64,000 nt of DNA from Porphyrobacter sp. (GCA_017744315.1 JAGIBN010000001.1:62001-126000), one strand, 5' to 3'. Counted from the stretch's first letter, positions 52,781-62,269 are shown. Made by a program: numbers and translations. The notes: generated from the sequence alone by a model not told the origin.

Positions 52781-53608
52781 TCAGTTGGTCAGCAGGATCG
52801 ACATGCGCCGGTTGCGCGGGTCCTGCGGCTTGTCCTTGATCAGCAACTCGCGGTCGGCGACGCCTTCGATGCGGAAGAAGCGTCCTTCAGCAATGCCCTC
52901 GCGCAAGAGCGCTTGGCGGGTTGCCTCGGCACGTCCGGCCGATAGCGACCAGTTGTTCGCCTTCACGCCGCTCCTCCAGGGAAGCGCATCGGTATGACCA
53001 CGGATCGTGACCTTGCCTGTTTCGGGCGACACCGTGTCCGCGATTGCTGCGAGCAGATCCCGGGCGTCCGCGGTCAGCACCGTGGTGCCGAGCGTGAACA
53101 TCGAGAAGTTGGCATCGTCGACCAGATCGATCCGCACGCCTTCAGTCGTGTCCACCATTCGCACTTGCTGCATCAGCTTGCGCAGTCGCTCGTTCTCGGC
53201 GACCCGCTGCTGCAGGCGTTCCTGCATGCGCGAGATCTTGCTCGCTCCCTCTCGCGGTCCGCCGGTGGCGTCGCGCGGGATGGTGATAGCACTCTTGCCG
53301 GTTTGCGAGGCGCGGTGCGGATAGTTGTCCGGATCGGTCAGCGAAGCGCCGCCGAGCAGTCCGTAGGAACCTGCGCTCTGCTCCTTCAGCTTGACCAGGG
53401 TCGGAGCGAAATAGTCGGCCAGGCCCTTGCGCTGGTCCTCGGTGGTAGAGCCCAGCAGCCAGAGCAACAGGAAGAAGGCCATCATCGCGGTCACGAAGTC
53501 CGCGTAGGCGACCTTCCAGGCACCGCCATGGTGCCCGGCGGCCGCGACGATGATCTTCTTGACGATGATCGGGCGCGGCGGCTCGTTGTTGCCCTTGGCC
53601 TGGGCCAT
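52781..53608 (-). CDS. motB: Flagellar stator protein MotB
   Basis: 275 residues. One membrane helix near 28-50 carries the proton-binding Asp37 (YADFVTAMMAFFLLLWLL). The C-terminal OmpA-like domain (TIRGHTDALPWRSG...NWSLSAGRAEATRQAL) anchors to peptidoglycan. It is the last gene of the flg operon, 1 base after motA. Confidence 0.97.
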   Translation of the reverse strand: MAQAKGNNEPPRPIIVKKIIVAAAGHHGGAWKVAYADFVTAMMAFFLLLWLLGSTTEDQRKGLADYFAPTLVKLKEQSAGSYGLLGGASLTDPDNYPHRASQTGKSAITIPRDATGGPREGASKISRMQERLQQRVAENERLRKLMQQVRMVDTTEGVRIDLVDDANFSMFTLGTTVLTADARDLLAAIADTVSPETGKVTIRGHTDALPWRSGVKANNWSLSAGRAEATRQALLREGIAEGRFFRIEGVADRELLIKDKPQDPRNRRMSILLTN

Positions 53609-53609
53609 G

Positions 53610-54473
53610 TCAGCGGCCCCGCAGGCTGTCGAGCAGCTCGGTCAGACGCGGCCGCACATGTTCACCAAGACTTGAGCGAGCGCTCTCCACCACCAGCGGC
53701 TGCGGGTGGCCGTGGAGGCTGGCGATGATCACCTGCTTGACCACGTGGAAGATCTGTTCGTCCTGATCGAGGACCTGCTTGAGGCGCGAAGCCAGCGGGC
53801 CGACGATACCGTAAGCGAGCAACACGCCGAGGAACGTACCGACCAGCGCCGAGCCGATCATGCCGCCGAGAACCGACGGCGGCTCGTCGATCGAGCCCAT
53901 GGTCTTCACCACGCCGAGCACGGCCGCGACGATGCCGAGAGCAGGCAAGGCATCAGCCAGGCCCTGCAGCGCGTGCTGGGGCTCTTGCAACTCGTGGAAG
54001 TGCGTCTTCATCGCGTTGTCCATGACTTCCTCGACCGCATAGGCGTCGAGCGAGCCAGAGGAGACGACGAGGAGCGTCAGCGGATCGCAGATCAGGTCGA
54101 TAAGCGGCTTGTTGGCGAGTAGGCGCGGGAATTCGGCGAAGATCGGCGAATTGTCCGGCTCCTGCACGTGAGCCTCCAGCGCCAGCGGCCCTTCGGCGCG
54201 CAACAGGCGCATCAGCTTGGTGGTCAACGCAATCGCGTCGATGTGATCCTGCTTGTTATGGCGCGGCCCCTTGAAGACCTTCTTGAACGAGCCGGCGATG
54301 GCCTTGAGCTCATGCAGCGAGTTGCCCGTCACCAGCGCTGCGATACCCGCGCCGCCAATGATCAGCATCTCGTGCGGGATCGCGTGCATCACCGGCCCCA
54401 AAGCGCCACCCGTGATGGCGAAGCCGCCGAACACCATTACGATCAGGAGGACGATCCCGATTGCCGCGTACAT
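53610..54473 (-). CDS. motA: Flagellar stator protein MotA
   Basis: 287 residues with four membrane helices and the cytoplasmic loop that contacts FliG (TTKLMRLLRAEGPLALEAHV near residue 90). The C-terminal half has ALPALGIVAAVLGVVKTMG, the conserved proton-path segment. It follows flgL at 24 bases and precedes motB. Confidence 0.97.
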   Translation of the reverse strand: MYAAIGIVLLIVMVFGGFAITGGALGPVMHAIPHEMLIIGGAGIAALVTGNSLHELKAIAGSFKKVFKGPRHNKQDHIDAIALTTKLMRLLRAEGPLALEAHVQEPDNSPIFAEFPRLLANKPLIDLICDPLTLLVVSSGSLDAYAVEEVMDNAMKTHFHELQEPQHALQGLADALPALGIVAAVLGVVKTMGSIDEPPSVLGGMIGSALVGTFLGVLLAYGIVGPLASRLKQVLDQDEQIFHVVKQVIIASLHGHPQPLVVESARSSLGEHVRPRLTELLDSLRGR

Positions 54474-54497
54474 CTCTAAAAGTCCCCTTGATACCGG

Positions 54498-55409
54498 TCA
54501 GCGGATTAGGTCGAAGAGCGAAAGGCCGGCGAGCTTGATGAAGCTTGCCTGGCTGGCCTCCAGCACGGTGAGTGTTTCCTGGAGGTGCACCATGGCAGTC
54601 GCCGGATCGGCGCTGCCGATGTCGGCCTTTTCCTGGGTTACCTGATCGCCGACGGCTTGACGGCGAGTGTCCATCATCTCGATCCAGCCCATGCGCGCGC
54701 CGGTAATGGTCTGCGCCGTGGTGACCTTGTCGAAGGCGCTGTCGAGCCCGTCGAGCGAGGACTGTGCCACAGTGGAGGCGTCGGCCGTCGGATCTTGCAG
54801 CGCCGCGGAAAGATTGCCCAGCAGCGCGAACAGATCTGTCGAAGTGCCGCCCTGGTCGAAAGACAGGACTTGCGGTCCGGTGAAGGCGGGCGTGACTTTC
54901 TGGCCTTCGCCGATGTCGATGGCGCCGGTCGTTGCCGTGCCGATGTAGGTGACCGTGGTCCCGCTAAGTTCGTAGGCCATTCCCGAGGCCTGACCGCCGA
55001 ACAGGGCATGGCCCATCGCATTGCGGCTGTTGGCGACGGACATCAGGCTTTCGCGCAGCGTGTCGAGCTCGGCCGAAAGTAGCGCGCGCTGTTCTGTGCC
55101 TTGCGCTTCGTTAGCGGCCGAGAGCGCGAGTTCCTTGGCCCGCGTGATGATGTTCACCATCGTGCTCAGCGCCGTGTCGGCGAGCTTCAGGTCGCTCATC
55201 GCCGCGTCGGAATTGCGCTGATCGATTCCGGACAGACGCTCGCTGCGATCGAGCGTGCGCAGCCGGGCAGCGGCGACGGGATCGTCGGACGAACGGGTCA
55301 GGCGGTCGCCGGTAGCGATCTGGTCCTGCAGCTTGTTGGCCTGTTCGCGCAGGCTGCCGAGCTGTTGCGTCGAGCGGTCGTAGAACGAGCTGGTGCTAAG
55401 GTTGATCAT
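54498..55409 (-). CDS. flgL: Hook-filament junction protein FlgL
   Basis: About 303 residues. Flagellin-like ends: N-terminal INLSTSSFYDRSTQQLGSLREQANKLQDQIATGDRLTRSSDDPVAAARL and a C-terminal helix VHLQETLTVLEASQASFIKLAGLSLFDLI. I use the ATG at 55409, just after the flgK stop; a TTG four codons earlier is possible. Confidence 0.94.
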   Translation of the reverse strand: MINLSTSSFYDRSTQQLGSLREQANKLQDQIATGDRLTRSSDDPVAAARLRTLDRSERLSGIDQRNSDAAMSDLKLADTALSTMVNIITRAKELALSAANEAQGTEQRALLSAELDTLRESLMSVANSRNAMGHALFGGQASGMAYELSGTTVTYIGTATTGAIDIGEGQKVTPAFTGPQVLSFDQGGTSTDLFALLGNLSAALQDPTADASTVAQSSLDGLDSAFDKVTTAQTITGARMGWIEMMDTRRQAVGDQVTQEKADIGSADPATAMVHLQETLTVLEASQASFIKLAGLSLFDLIR

Positions 55410-55413
55410 GGTT

Positions 55414-56751
55414 TCAGCCAATTCCGATCAGGGTGTCGAAGATGTCGGTCGCGACCTGCATCGCCCGGCCGGAAGCCTGGAACGCCTGCTGGAAGCGGAT
55501 CAGGTTTGCCGCCTCCTGGTCGAGATCGACGCCGGACTGCTGTTGCAGCGTGGTCCGCGCGGAAGAAGCGATCGTAGCCAGCGCCTCGCTGGTGACCTTG
55601 CGGCCCGAGACGCGGCTCGACACGTCGAACAGCAAGCTGTTCATGCGACTGGCGACGCCACCGCTTTCGAGAGCGCTGCTGAGCGCGGTCAGGTTCGAAG
55701 CGTCGCGGCTGCCCGCGGCGGCTCCGGCGGGGGCCGTGGCGATCGCCCGGCCATCGGTCGCGACGACAGAGATCGTGGCTGCCGTCGTGCCGGCGAAGAT
55801 CGGGGTTCCGGTCGCGCCGTCAAGGTCCACACCAGCGGCCTGGGCCGCGTTTACGGTGTTGGCGACTTGCGCGGCCAGTGTGTCGAGCTTGCCGCGAACG
55901 GTGGCGACTTCCTGCAGCACCAGGGCATGGCCTGACAGCGAGCCGCCCGAAACGGCAACGCCGGTGCCGCCGACATCGAACGAGATGGTCCCGTCGGCTG
56001 CGGTGGTCATGGCCAGAGGTGAGGTGTTGCTGCCGCTGACCAGGGCGGGGCCGGTGGCGCCACCGAGGTTGACGGTGACCGTGCCATCGCTGGCGAAGGT
56101 GGTGTTGATGTTGGTGATGCCGCTGAGCTTCTCGAGCATCAGGTCGCGCTGATCGAGCAGGCTCGCCTGGTCGCTGCTTCCGGCACCGGCGCGGGCGAGG
56201 CGCCCGTTGATGCGGGCGATTTCGGACGCAAGGACGTTGGCCTGGTCGACTTCGGCCGAGGCGTCGAACTGTTCGCCCTGGGCCGCGGCATCGAGGCCGT
56301 TGGCGGCGATGTTGAACTTGGCGGCCAGCGTTTCCGCCGAAGCGAGCGTGGCTGCGCGGAGCGAGGGGTCGACCGGGTCGGCGCCGAGCTGCTTGAGCGC
56401 GCCTTCGAACTCGACGATCGCGGTATAGACGTCGGCCTGCTCGACCGCGTCTTCGATGTTCATCAGGCCGTTGAGCTCGGTCGCGGCGCGAGTGGCATCG
56501 CTGTTGGTGCGGCGCACTTCGGCCTGGCGGAAAGCGTCGGCGTTGCGGTTGACACCGGAAACGCGGACGCCCGACAGTGAGATGTCGTTCGAACGGAGGA
56601 ACCCGCCTGCCGCCGAGACCTCTTCCATCTGCGCAGTGCGACGGACGTAGCCTTCGGTCGAGGCGTTGGCGATGTTCTGCGCCGTGACGTCGAGGGCGCT
56701 GCGCGCCGCTCTGGTGCCACTGGCGGCAATGGAGAGAAGATCGGATGCCAT
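55414..56751 (-). CDS. flgK: Hook-filament junction protein FlgK
   Basis: 445 residues. The N-terminus ASDLLSIAASGTRAARSALDVTAQNIANASTEGYVRR has the rod/hook family signature, and the C-terminal helix VDLDQEAANLIRFQQAFQASGRAMQVATDIFDTLIGI is typical. It lies between flgJ and flgL. Confidence 0.96.
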   Translation of the reverse strand: MASDLLSIAASGTRAARSALDVTAQNIANASTEGYVRRTAQMEEVSAAGGFLRSNDISLSGVRVSGVNRNADAFRQAEVRRTNSDATRAATELNGLMNIEDAVEQADVYTAIVEFEGALKQLGADPVDPSLRAATLASAETLAAKFNIAANGLDAAAQGEQFDASAEVDQANVLASEIARINGRLARAGAGSSDQASLLDQRDLMLEKLSGITNINTTFASDGTVTVNLGGATGPALVSGSNTSPLAMTTAADGTISFDVGGTGVAVSGGSLSGHALVLQEVATVRGKLDTLAAQVANTVNAAQAAGVDLDGATGTPIFAGTTAATISVVATDGRAIATAPAGAAAGSRDASNLTALSSALESGGVASRMNSLLFDVSSRVSGRKVTSEALATIASSARTTLQQQSGVDLDQEAANLIRFQQAFQASGRAMQVATDIFDTLIGIG

Positions 56752-56754
56752 GGG

Positions 56755-57045
56755 TTAGCCCTCTGCGCCCAGGTGTTGTGCGAGTTGCTTTTCGATGCTG
56801 GCGGCGAAGCCCAGCGTGCCGGTCTGGCTGGCGATGTCCGCGAACTGGGAGTCGCGCATCTCCTGGAAGGTCTCTTCGCCGGCGCTGCCGAACAGTTCGT
56901 CTCCGCCGAAGTCGGCGCTACGAGCCGCGGACAGCATCTGCCGCACGAAGATTGCTTCGAACTGCTGCGCCACTTCCTTGAGACGCGCGCGGTCGGGACC
57001 GGCGGTCGAAACGGGCGACGCGCCAAGCTGAATGGGCAGGGTCAT
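56755..57045 (-). CDS. flgJ: Rod-binding protein FlgJ, N-terminal domain only
   Basis: 96 residues corresponding to the rod-capping domain (LKEVAQQFEAIFVRQMLSAAR, then FQEMRDSQFADIASQTGTLGFAASIEKQL). The muramidase domain of enterobacterial FlgJ is absent, as is usual in alphaproteobacteria where a separate lytic enzyme works at the rod. It overlaps flgI by 4 bases. Confidence 0.93.
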   Translation of the reverse strand: MTLPIQLGASPVSTAGPDRARLKEVAQQFEAIFVRQMLSAARSADFGGDELFGSAGEETFQEMRDSQFADIASQTGTLGFAASIEKQLAQHLGAEG

Positions 57046-58139
57046 ATCACCACCATTTCGGCTTTGAGCGATCCGGCCTGCTTGAGCGCTTCCAGGATCG
57101 CGACCAGGTCGGCCGGGCTGGCGCCGAGCATGTTGAGAGCGTCGACAACTTGCGACAGCGACGCGCCGGGCTGGACCAAGGTGACCCTGTTGCCCTGCTG
57201 CTCGATATCGATCGCGCTGCTTTCCTCGACCGCTGTCTGGCCACGGCTGAAAGGCTCGGGCTGGATGACGCGCTGGTCCTCGTCGATGCGCACGACCAGG
57301 CTGCCGTGGCTGATCGCCGCGGGAGAGAGGCGTACGGCGTTTGAGATCACGACCGTACCCGTCCGGCTGTTCACGATAACGCGCGCAGCGGTTTCGGCCG
57401 GGTTCACCTCGATCATCTCGATCGCGGCCATCATTCCGGCGCGTTCGTCGGAATTGAGCGGCAGGCGCAGGGCGAGGGTGACCCCGTCCTCGACAATCGC
57501 GGTTCCGGGATAGCGGGCGTTGATCGCGTCGCGCACTCGCGAGGCGGTGAGGAAGTCGGCGTTGGAGAGGTTCCAGCGCAGGGCTTCGGAGGTGTCGAAC
57601 CCGGTCGCCACCGCGCGTTCGACGCTGGCGCCGTCAGCGATGCGGCCGACGGTCGGGATGTTGACGGTCAGTTTCGAGCCGTCGCGGCCCGAGACGCCGA
57701 GCCCGCCCACAGCCAGGTTGCCCTGTGCCATGGCGTAGATCTCTCCGTCCGCGCCGTAGAGCGGGGTCATGATGAGAGCACCGCCGCGCAGGCTCTTGGC
57801 CTTGCCGATGGCCGACACGGTGATGTCGATCCGCTGGCCGGGCTTGGCGAAAGCAGGAAGGTCCGCGGTGATCATGACCGCCGCGGCGTTTTTCAGCGCC
57901 GGGTTCACGCCCGGCGGCAGCTGCAGGCCGAACCGGCCCGAAACGCCGCGCATGGCCTGCGTCAGGTAGGCGAAGTTGTCATCGCCCGAACCGTCGAGGC
58001 CGACGACGATGCCGTAGCCCGTCAGCTGGTTCGAGCGGACCGACTGGAAGGTGCCGAGGTCGCGCACGCGCTCTGCGGCCGCCGGGGCGGCGTTGAGCGC
58101 GAGAGCGGCGCTGAGGGCGAGGATGAGCTTGCGGATCAT
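57042..58139 (-). CDS. flgI: Flagellar P-ring protein FlgI
   Basis: 365 residues with a signal peptide (ALNAAPAAA-E). The family block RVRDLGTFQSVRSNQLTGYGIVVGLDGSGDDNFAYLTQ follows, and the protein ends in DLVAILEALKQAGSLKAEMVVI. It forms the ring in the peptidoglycan layer. Confidence 0.97.
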   Translation of the reverse strand: MIRKLILALSAALALNAAPAAAERVRDLGTFQSVRSNQLTGYGIVVGLDGSGDDNFAYLTQAMRGVSGRFGLQLPPGVNPALKNAAAVMITADLPAFAKPGQRIDITVSAIGKAKSLRGGALIMTPLYGADGEIYAMAQGNLAVGGLGVSGRDGSKLTVNIPTVGRIADGASVERAVATGFDTSEALRWNLSNADFLTASRVRDAINARYPGTAIVEDGVTLALRLPLNSDERAGMMAAIEMIEVNPAETAARVIVNSRTGTVVISNAVRLSPAAISHGSLVVRIDEDQRVIQPEPFSRGQTAVEESSAIDIEQQGNRVTLVQPGASLSQVVDALNMLGASPADLVAILEALKQAGSLKAEMVVI

Positions 58140-58148
58140 GGCGTCACC

Positions 58149-58805
58149 TCAGAACGGAGTCACGGTGTTGAAGAAGCGCGACAGCCAGCCTTCACGGCTC
58201 GCGCGCTGGACAGCGCCCTTGCCGGCATAGGTGATCTGCGCGTCGGCAACCCGTTGCGAAGCGATGCGGTTGTCCTGGTCGATGTCGGCGAGGCGGATGA
58301 TGCCGGCCAGCTGGACCCATTCTTCGCCCTGGCTGAACTGCATGACCTTTTCGCCTTTCACCAGAGCGGTTCCGTTCGGGCGGACTTCGGCGATCGTGAC
58401 GGTCAGGTCGCCTCTGAGCGAACTGGTCTGCGAAGCGTCCCCGCCTCCATTGAACGACGAAGAACCGCCAGAATTAAGGACATTAGGATCGAAAGCGAAC
58501 GGTCCGACCGTTGGCGGACGCAGCGCGATGCTGCCATCGCGGGCCTGCGAAGAGTCGGCCGACTTCGAAGTCGTCGTCCTCTCCAGAAGCACTACGGTCA
58601 CGAGATCGCCGACGCGGTGTGCGCGCTGTCCGAAGTGGAGCGGCGCGTAGCCGGTCGAAGCGTTGAAGATCGCGCCGTTCGCCTGAACCGGGGCCGCAGC
58701 GGGCGCCTGCGGGAGCGTGGCGGTGAAGCCAGCAGGACGCTGGTCCGTAGCGCAGCCGGCCAGCATGACCAGGCAGAGCGCGGAAATCGGAAGCTTGCGG
58801 ATCAT
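58149..58805 (-). CDS. flgH: Flagellar L-ring lipoprotein FlgH
   Basis: 218 residues from the ATG at 58805. Lipoprotein signal with lipobox LAGC at residues 15-18. Conserved outer-membrane ring segments include RAHRVGDLVTVVLLERT and GEEWVQLAGIIRLADIDQDNRIASQRVADAQI. The open frame upstream overlaps flgG and is not used. Confidence 0.95.
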   Translation of the reverse strand: MIRKLPISALCLVMLAGCATDQRPAGFTATLPQAPAAAPVQANGAIFNASTGYAPLHFGQRAHRVGDLVTVVLLERTTTSKSADSSQARDGSIALRPPTVGPFAFDPNVLNSGGSSSFNGGGDASQTSSLRGDLTVTIAEVRPNGTALVKGEKVMQFSQGEEWVQLAGIIRLADIDQDNRIASQRVADAQITYAGKGAVQRASREGWLSRFFNTVTPF

Positions 58806-58813
58806 GGTGAGCC

Positions 58814-59602
58814 TCACAGAGTCTGGTTGGCGTTGCGCAGCATCTCGTCGACCGAGGAGATCATCTTGGAATTGATCTCGTAGGCGCGCTGGCATTCGAT
58901 CATGCCGACGAGCTCTTCGACGATGTTGACGTTCGACGCTTCGAGCATGCCCTGGCGGATGTTGCCGCGGCCGAGTTCACCACCCGGCGCGAGCTGGGCG
59001 GCGCCGCTGCCGGCGGTTTCGACCAGGAAGTTGTCGCCCACAGCCTGGAGGCCTGCGGGGTTGGTGAAGCTGGCGACCTGGATCTGGCCGAGCTCGGCCG
59101 GTTCGGCCTCTCCGGAAAGGACCGCGGAAACGATGCCGTCAGGCGAAACCGTGATCGAGCTTGCGCCTTCCGGTACGGTGATCGCCGGCTGCACGACGTA
59201 ACCCTGCTGGGTCACGACCTGGCCTTCGGCGGACAGGGCGAAGTTGCCGGCGCGGGTGTAGCCCATCTGGCCGCCGGGCATCTCGACCTGGAAGTAGCCA
59301 TCGCCATCGAGCGCGAGGTCGAGGGCGTTGTTGGTGGTCTGCATCGCACCCTGGGTGACGATCTGGCTGGTCGACTGGACGGAGACGCCGGTGCCGAGGT
59401 TGAGCCCCGTGGCGTAAGCCGTCTCGCCCGAAGAGCGCTGTCCCGCGACGCGGGCGTCCTGGTACGCGAGGGTCGCGAAGTTGGCGCGGTCCTTCTTGAA
59501 CCCGGTGGTGCCGACGTTGGCGAGGTTGTTGGCAATGACGCGCATCCGCGTGTCCTGCGCCTCGAGCCCGGTGCGGGCGACCTGGAGAGCTGAAATAGGC
59601 AT
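58814..59602 (-). CDS. flgG: Distal rod protein FlgG
   Basis: 262 residues; normal length. It has the rod signature ARTGLEAQDTRMRVIANNLANVGTTGFKKDRANF and the C-terminal ASNVNIVEELVGMIECQRAYEINSKMISSVDEMLR. Confidence 0.97.
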   Translation of the reverse strand: MPISALQVARTGLEAQDTRMRVIANNLANVGTTGFKKDRANFATLAYQDARVAGQRSSGETAYATGLNLGTGVSVQSTSQIVTQGAMQTTNNALDLALDGDGYFQVEMPGGQMGYTRAGNFALSAEGQVVTQQGYVVQPAITVPEGASSITVSPDGIVSAVLSGEAEPAELGQIQVASFTNPAGLQAVGDNFLVETAGSGAAQLAPGGELGRGNIRQGMLEASNVNIVEELVGMIECQRAYEINSKMISSVDEMLRNANQTL

Positions 59603-59618
59603 GGTCTGGTTCCTTTGC

Positions 59619-60359
59619 TCAGCTCATGCGCAGAAGCTGCGAACCGCCTTCGTCGACCTCGCGGGCCGTGGCGATCAGCTTGCTACGCATGGCGTAAAGA
59701 CGCTGGGCGTCGATCATGTCGACCAGCACTTCGGTGGATTTCACGTTCGATTGTTCGAGGCTTCCGGTCTTCACCGTCGCCTCTTCGTCCTGGGGCAGCA
59801 CGCCGCCACCTTCGACGCGGAACAGGCCGTCTAGGCCCTTCGCGATAGGGCTTCCCTGCCAGGAGGCCAGCTTGATCCGTCCCACTTCCTGCGCCGGCGC
59901 GTCGGGCGCGGCCGGGTCGGAAACCATGATCGTGCCGTCGGGCGCGATCGAAGGATTGGTCCCGAGTGGGACGGTAATGGGACCGGCTTCACCAAGCACC
60001 GGCGTGCCTTCCCCGTTGACGAGGAGACCACTTGCCGAAATCGACAGGTCGCCCCTCCGGGTGTAGGCCTCTGAGCCGTCGGATGCCTGCACCGCCATCA
60101 GCGCGTTGCCCTCGATCGAGAGATCGAGCCCGCGCCCGGTCTCCAGGACCTCGCCACCCGACATGTCTGCCGAGCGAACCAGAGCCTCCTGAACGGAGCG
60201 GGCTTCGAGGCCCTCTCCCTTCAGTGTCATCGGCCGCTGGTCCATGATTTCGGCCCGGAAGCCGATCGTCTGCGCGTTCGCCATGTTGCTGGCGATGACG
60301 CGCTGACGGTTCATCGAGGACTGCATGCCTGAGAGGGCGGTGTAGATCAGCCGGTCCAT
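59619..60359 (-). CDS. flgF: Proximal rod protein FlgF
   Basis: 246 residues; normal length. Begins LIYTALSGMQSSMNRQRVIASNMANAQTIGFRAE and ends with SNVKSTEVLVDMIDAQRLYAMRSKLIATAREVDEGG. It lies between flgE and flgG. Confidence 0.96.
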   Translation of the reverse strand: MDRLIYTALSGMQSSMNRQRVIASNMANAQTIGFRAEIMDQRPMTLKGEGLEARSVQEALVRSADMSGGEVLETGRGLDLSIEGNALMAVQASDGSEAYTRRGDLSISASGLLVNGEGTPVLGEAGPITVPLGTNPSIAPDGTIMVSDPAAPDAPAQEVGRIKLASWQGSPIAKGLDGLFRVEGGGVLPQDEEATVKTGSLEQSNVKSTEVLVDMIDAQRLYAMRSKLIATAREVDEGGSQLLRMS

Positions 60360-60363
60360 TGTC

Positions 60364-61170
60364 TTACGTCCGCAGGTTCATGATCGCCTGCGAGATCTGG
60401 GTCGCAGTATCGATCGCCTTGGCGTTCGCCTGGAAGTTCCGCTGGGCGGTGATCAGGCCGACGAGTTCTTCGGCGATGTCGACGTTCGAGCGTTCGACCG
60501 AACCGGACATCAGGCCGCCGTACGCGCCCTGGTTCGGAATGCCGAAAGTCGCGGCGCCGGAAATGCCGGTCGATTCCCAGTTCGAGGAGCCGATCTGCTT
60601 CAGGCCGGTCGGGGCCACGAAGCGGGCGAGGGCGACGGTGCCGACATTGATCTGGCTGCCATCGTCATAAGTCGCGACGACCAGGCCGTTGTCGGAGACC
60701 GAAACGCCCGCGAACTCGGCGGTGCCGTTGAGCGTCGGGATCTGTGCGTCGATCGGCGTCGTGCTGGTGACGTTGCCGGCCGCGTCGGTCGGGAAGACCT
60801 GCAGGCGGTTGTCCGAACCGTCGTTGATGTAGCCCGCGCCGTCCATGCCGAAGCTGCCGTTGCGGGTGTAGAGGGTCGAGCCGTCGGCCGAACGCATCGC
60901 GAAAAAGCCGTCGCCCGAAATCGCCAGGTCGAGTGACGAGCCGGTCTGCTCGATCGGGCCGAGCGCGAAGTTCTGCACGATCGCTTCGACGCGGGCGCCG
61001 AGGCCCTGCACCATGCGCGGGTTGGACGATGCCGAGTTCACGACGATGTCGGCGAACTGGGTGTTGCCCTTCTTGAAGCCGTTGGTTTCGGCGTTGGCGA
61101 TGTTGTGGGCGATCACGCCCAGGTCGGTCTGGGCGTTCTTGAGCCCGTTGAGCGAAGTGTAGAATGACAT
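60364..61170 (-). CDS. flgE: Flagellar hook protein FlgE, unusually short
   Basis: 268 residues, far below the about 400 residues of E. coli FlgE. The conserved ends are intact (SFYTSLNGLKNAQTDLGVIAHNIANAETNGFKKGNTQF; VERSNVDIAEELVGLITAQRNFQANAKAIDTATQISQAIMNL). Only about 190 residues lie between, so the outer domains that face the solvent must be largely missing. The gene order flgD-flgE-flgF supports the call. The hook would be thinner than usual. A second hook gene elsewhere cannot be ruled out. Confidence 0.85.
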   Translation of the reverse strand: MSFYTSLNGLKNAQTDLGVIAHNIANAETNGFKKGNTQFADIVVNSASSNPRMVQGLGARVEAIVQNFALGPIEQTGSSLDLAISGDGFFAMRSADGSTLYTRNGSFGMDGAGYINDGSDNRLQVFPTDAAGNVTSTTPIDAQIPTLNGTAEFAGVSVSDNGLVVATYDDGSQINVGTVALARFVAPTGLKQIGSSNWESTGISGAATFGIPNQGAYGGLMSGSVERSNVDIAEELVGLITAQRNFQANAKAIDTATQISQAIMNLRT

Positions 61171-61173
61171 CGG

Positions 61174-61455
61174 TTATGCTCCCGTTGATTGGGCGGTTTG
61201 GGCTGCGGCGAGGGCGTCGAGCTTCGCCGAGATGTTCTCGAGGTTGGAATTCACGTCGTTGATGCCGGCGAGCGAGGAGAACTGGGCCATCTGCGCCAGC
61301 ATCTCCTTGTTATCGACCGGATCGAATGGGTCCTGCTGCTGGACCTGGACGGTGAGCAGGCGCAGGAAATCGGTCTGATCGAGCGACGAGTAACCCCGCC
61401 CGGTCGTGCTGGTGGCGTTAGTCGCCCCCGTCGAGTTGACTTGCGATACGGTCAT
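61174..61455 (-). CDS. flgD: Hook cap protein FlgD, N-terminal part only
   Basis: 93 residues, against about 220-230 in most bacteria. It contains the conserved N-terminal assembly block (FLRLLTVQVQQQDPFDPVDNKEMLAQMAQFSSLAGINDVNSNL) and then stops. The beta-rich C-terminal domains that shape the cap are absent, and flgE starts 3 bases later, so there is no frameshifted remainder. It overlaps flgC by 4 bases. Confidence 0.88.
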   Translation of the reverse strand: MTVSQVNSTGATNATSTTGRGYSSLDQTDFLRLLTVQVQQQDPFDPVDNKEMLAQMAQFSSLAGINDVNSNLENISAKLDALAAAQTAQSTGA

Positions 61456-61856
61456 TTCATCCTCATCGTTTCGAGCATCAGTTGCTTGGCAGTGGCGAGA
61501 GCGTCGACGACGTTCCGGTACTGGCGGGACGCCTCCATCATCTCGACCATCTCCGAGTTCTCATCGACCGGAGCGGTCCAGACATCGCCGTTCTCGTCGG
61601 CCAGCGGGTGATCGGGATTGTGCATCTTGGTCGGCGCGACATCGGCGCGGTAAACGCCGTCGACACGCACGGTGCTCAGGCCGGTCGCCTGGTCGAGCTG
61701 TTCGGCGAACACCGGACGGAGCGGGCGATAGGCTTCGGCTTCGCTGCCCGCGACGCTGCCGGCGTTGGCGAGGTTGGACGCGGCGGTGTTCATCCGCACG
61801 AGCTGGGCAGACATGGCGCGCTGAGCCACATCGAACATGGTCATCTGGCCGGGCAT
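61452..61856 (-). CDS. flgC: Proximal rod protein FlgC
   Basis: 134 residues. Rod signature AQRAMSAQLVRMNTAASNLANAGSVAGSEAEAYRPLRPVF and C-terminal MEASRQYRNVVDALATAKQLMLETMRM, as usual. Confidence 0.96.
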   Translation of the reverse strand: MPGQMTMFDVAQRAMSAQLVRMNTAASNLANAGSVAGSEAEAYRPLRPVFAEQLDQATGLSTVRVDGVYRADVAPTKMHNPDHPLADENGDVWTAPVDENSEMVEMMEASRQYRNVVDALATAKQLMLETMRMK

Positions 61857-61858
61857 CG

Positions 61859-62206
61859 TTATTCGCCCTTGATCGCGCGGGTGACGGTTTCGATCCGTCC
61901 GCGCAGGAAGCCAAGGGTGGCCGAGTAGGAGACCGCGTTCTCCGCGAAGGCGGTCTGTTCGACCGACATCTCTACCGTGTTGCCATCGAGGCTAGGCATC
62001 ACCGGCATGCGATACTGCACGGCCGATTCCGCGGCGGCGTCAGCTTCGGCTCCGCCCATGCGCGCTTCGAGCGCCTTGGCGAAGTCGATGTCGCGCGCCT
62101 TGTACCCAGGGGTCGCGGCATTCGCGATATTGGAGCCGAGCATTCCCAGGCGTTGAGCGCGTACTTCCAGCGCTGCGCCGTGAACACCGAACAAACCCTC
62201 GCTCAT
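61859..62206 (-). CDS. flgB: Proximal rod protein FlgB
   Basis: 115 residues from the second of two ATG codons (62209, 62206), six bases after GGAG. The segment RAQRLGMLGSNIANAATPGYKARDIDF is the rod signature. It is the first gene of the flgBCDEFGHIJKL-motAB operon, which follows a sigma-54 promoter. Confidence 0.95.
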   Translation of the reverse strand: MSEGLFGVHGAALEVRAQRLGMLGSNIANAATPGYKARDIDFAKALEARMGGAEADAAAESAVQYRMPVMPSLDGNTVEMSVEQTAFAENAVSYSATLGFLRGRIETVTRAIKGE

Positions 62207-62269
62207 CATAATCTCCAGTTCGTTCGCCCTTGGCATTCGTCGCCACTGACGTTCGTTCGCAGGGTATTG

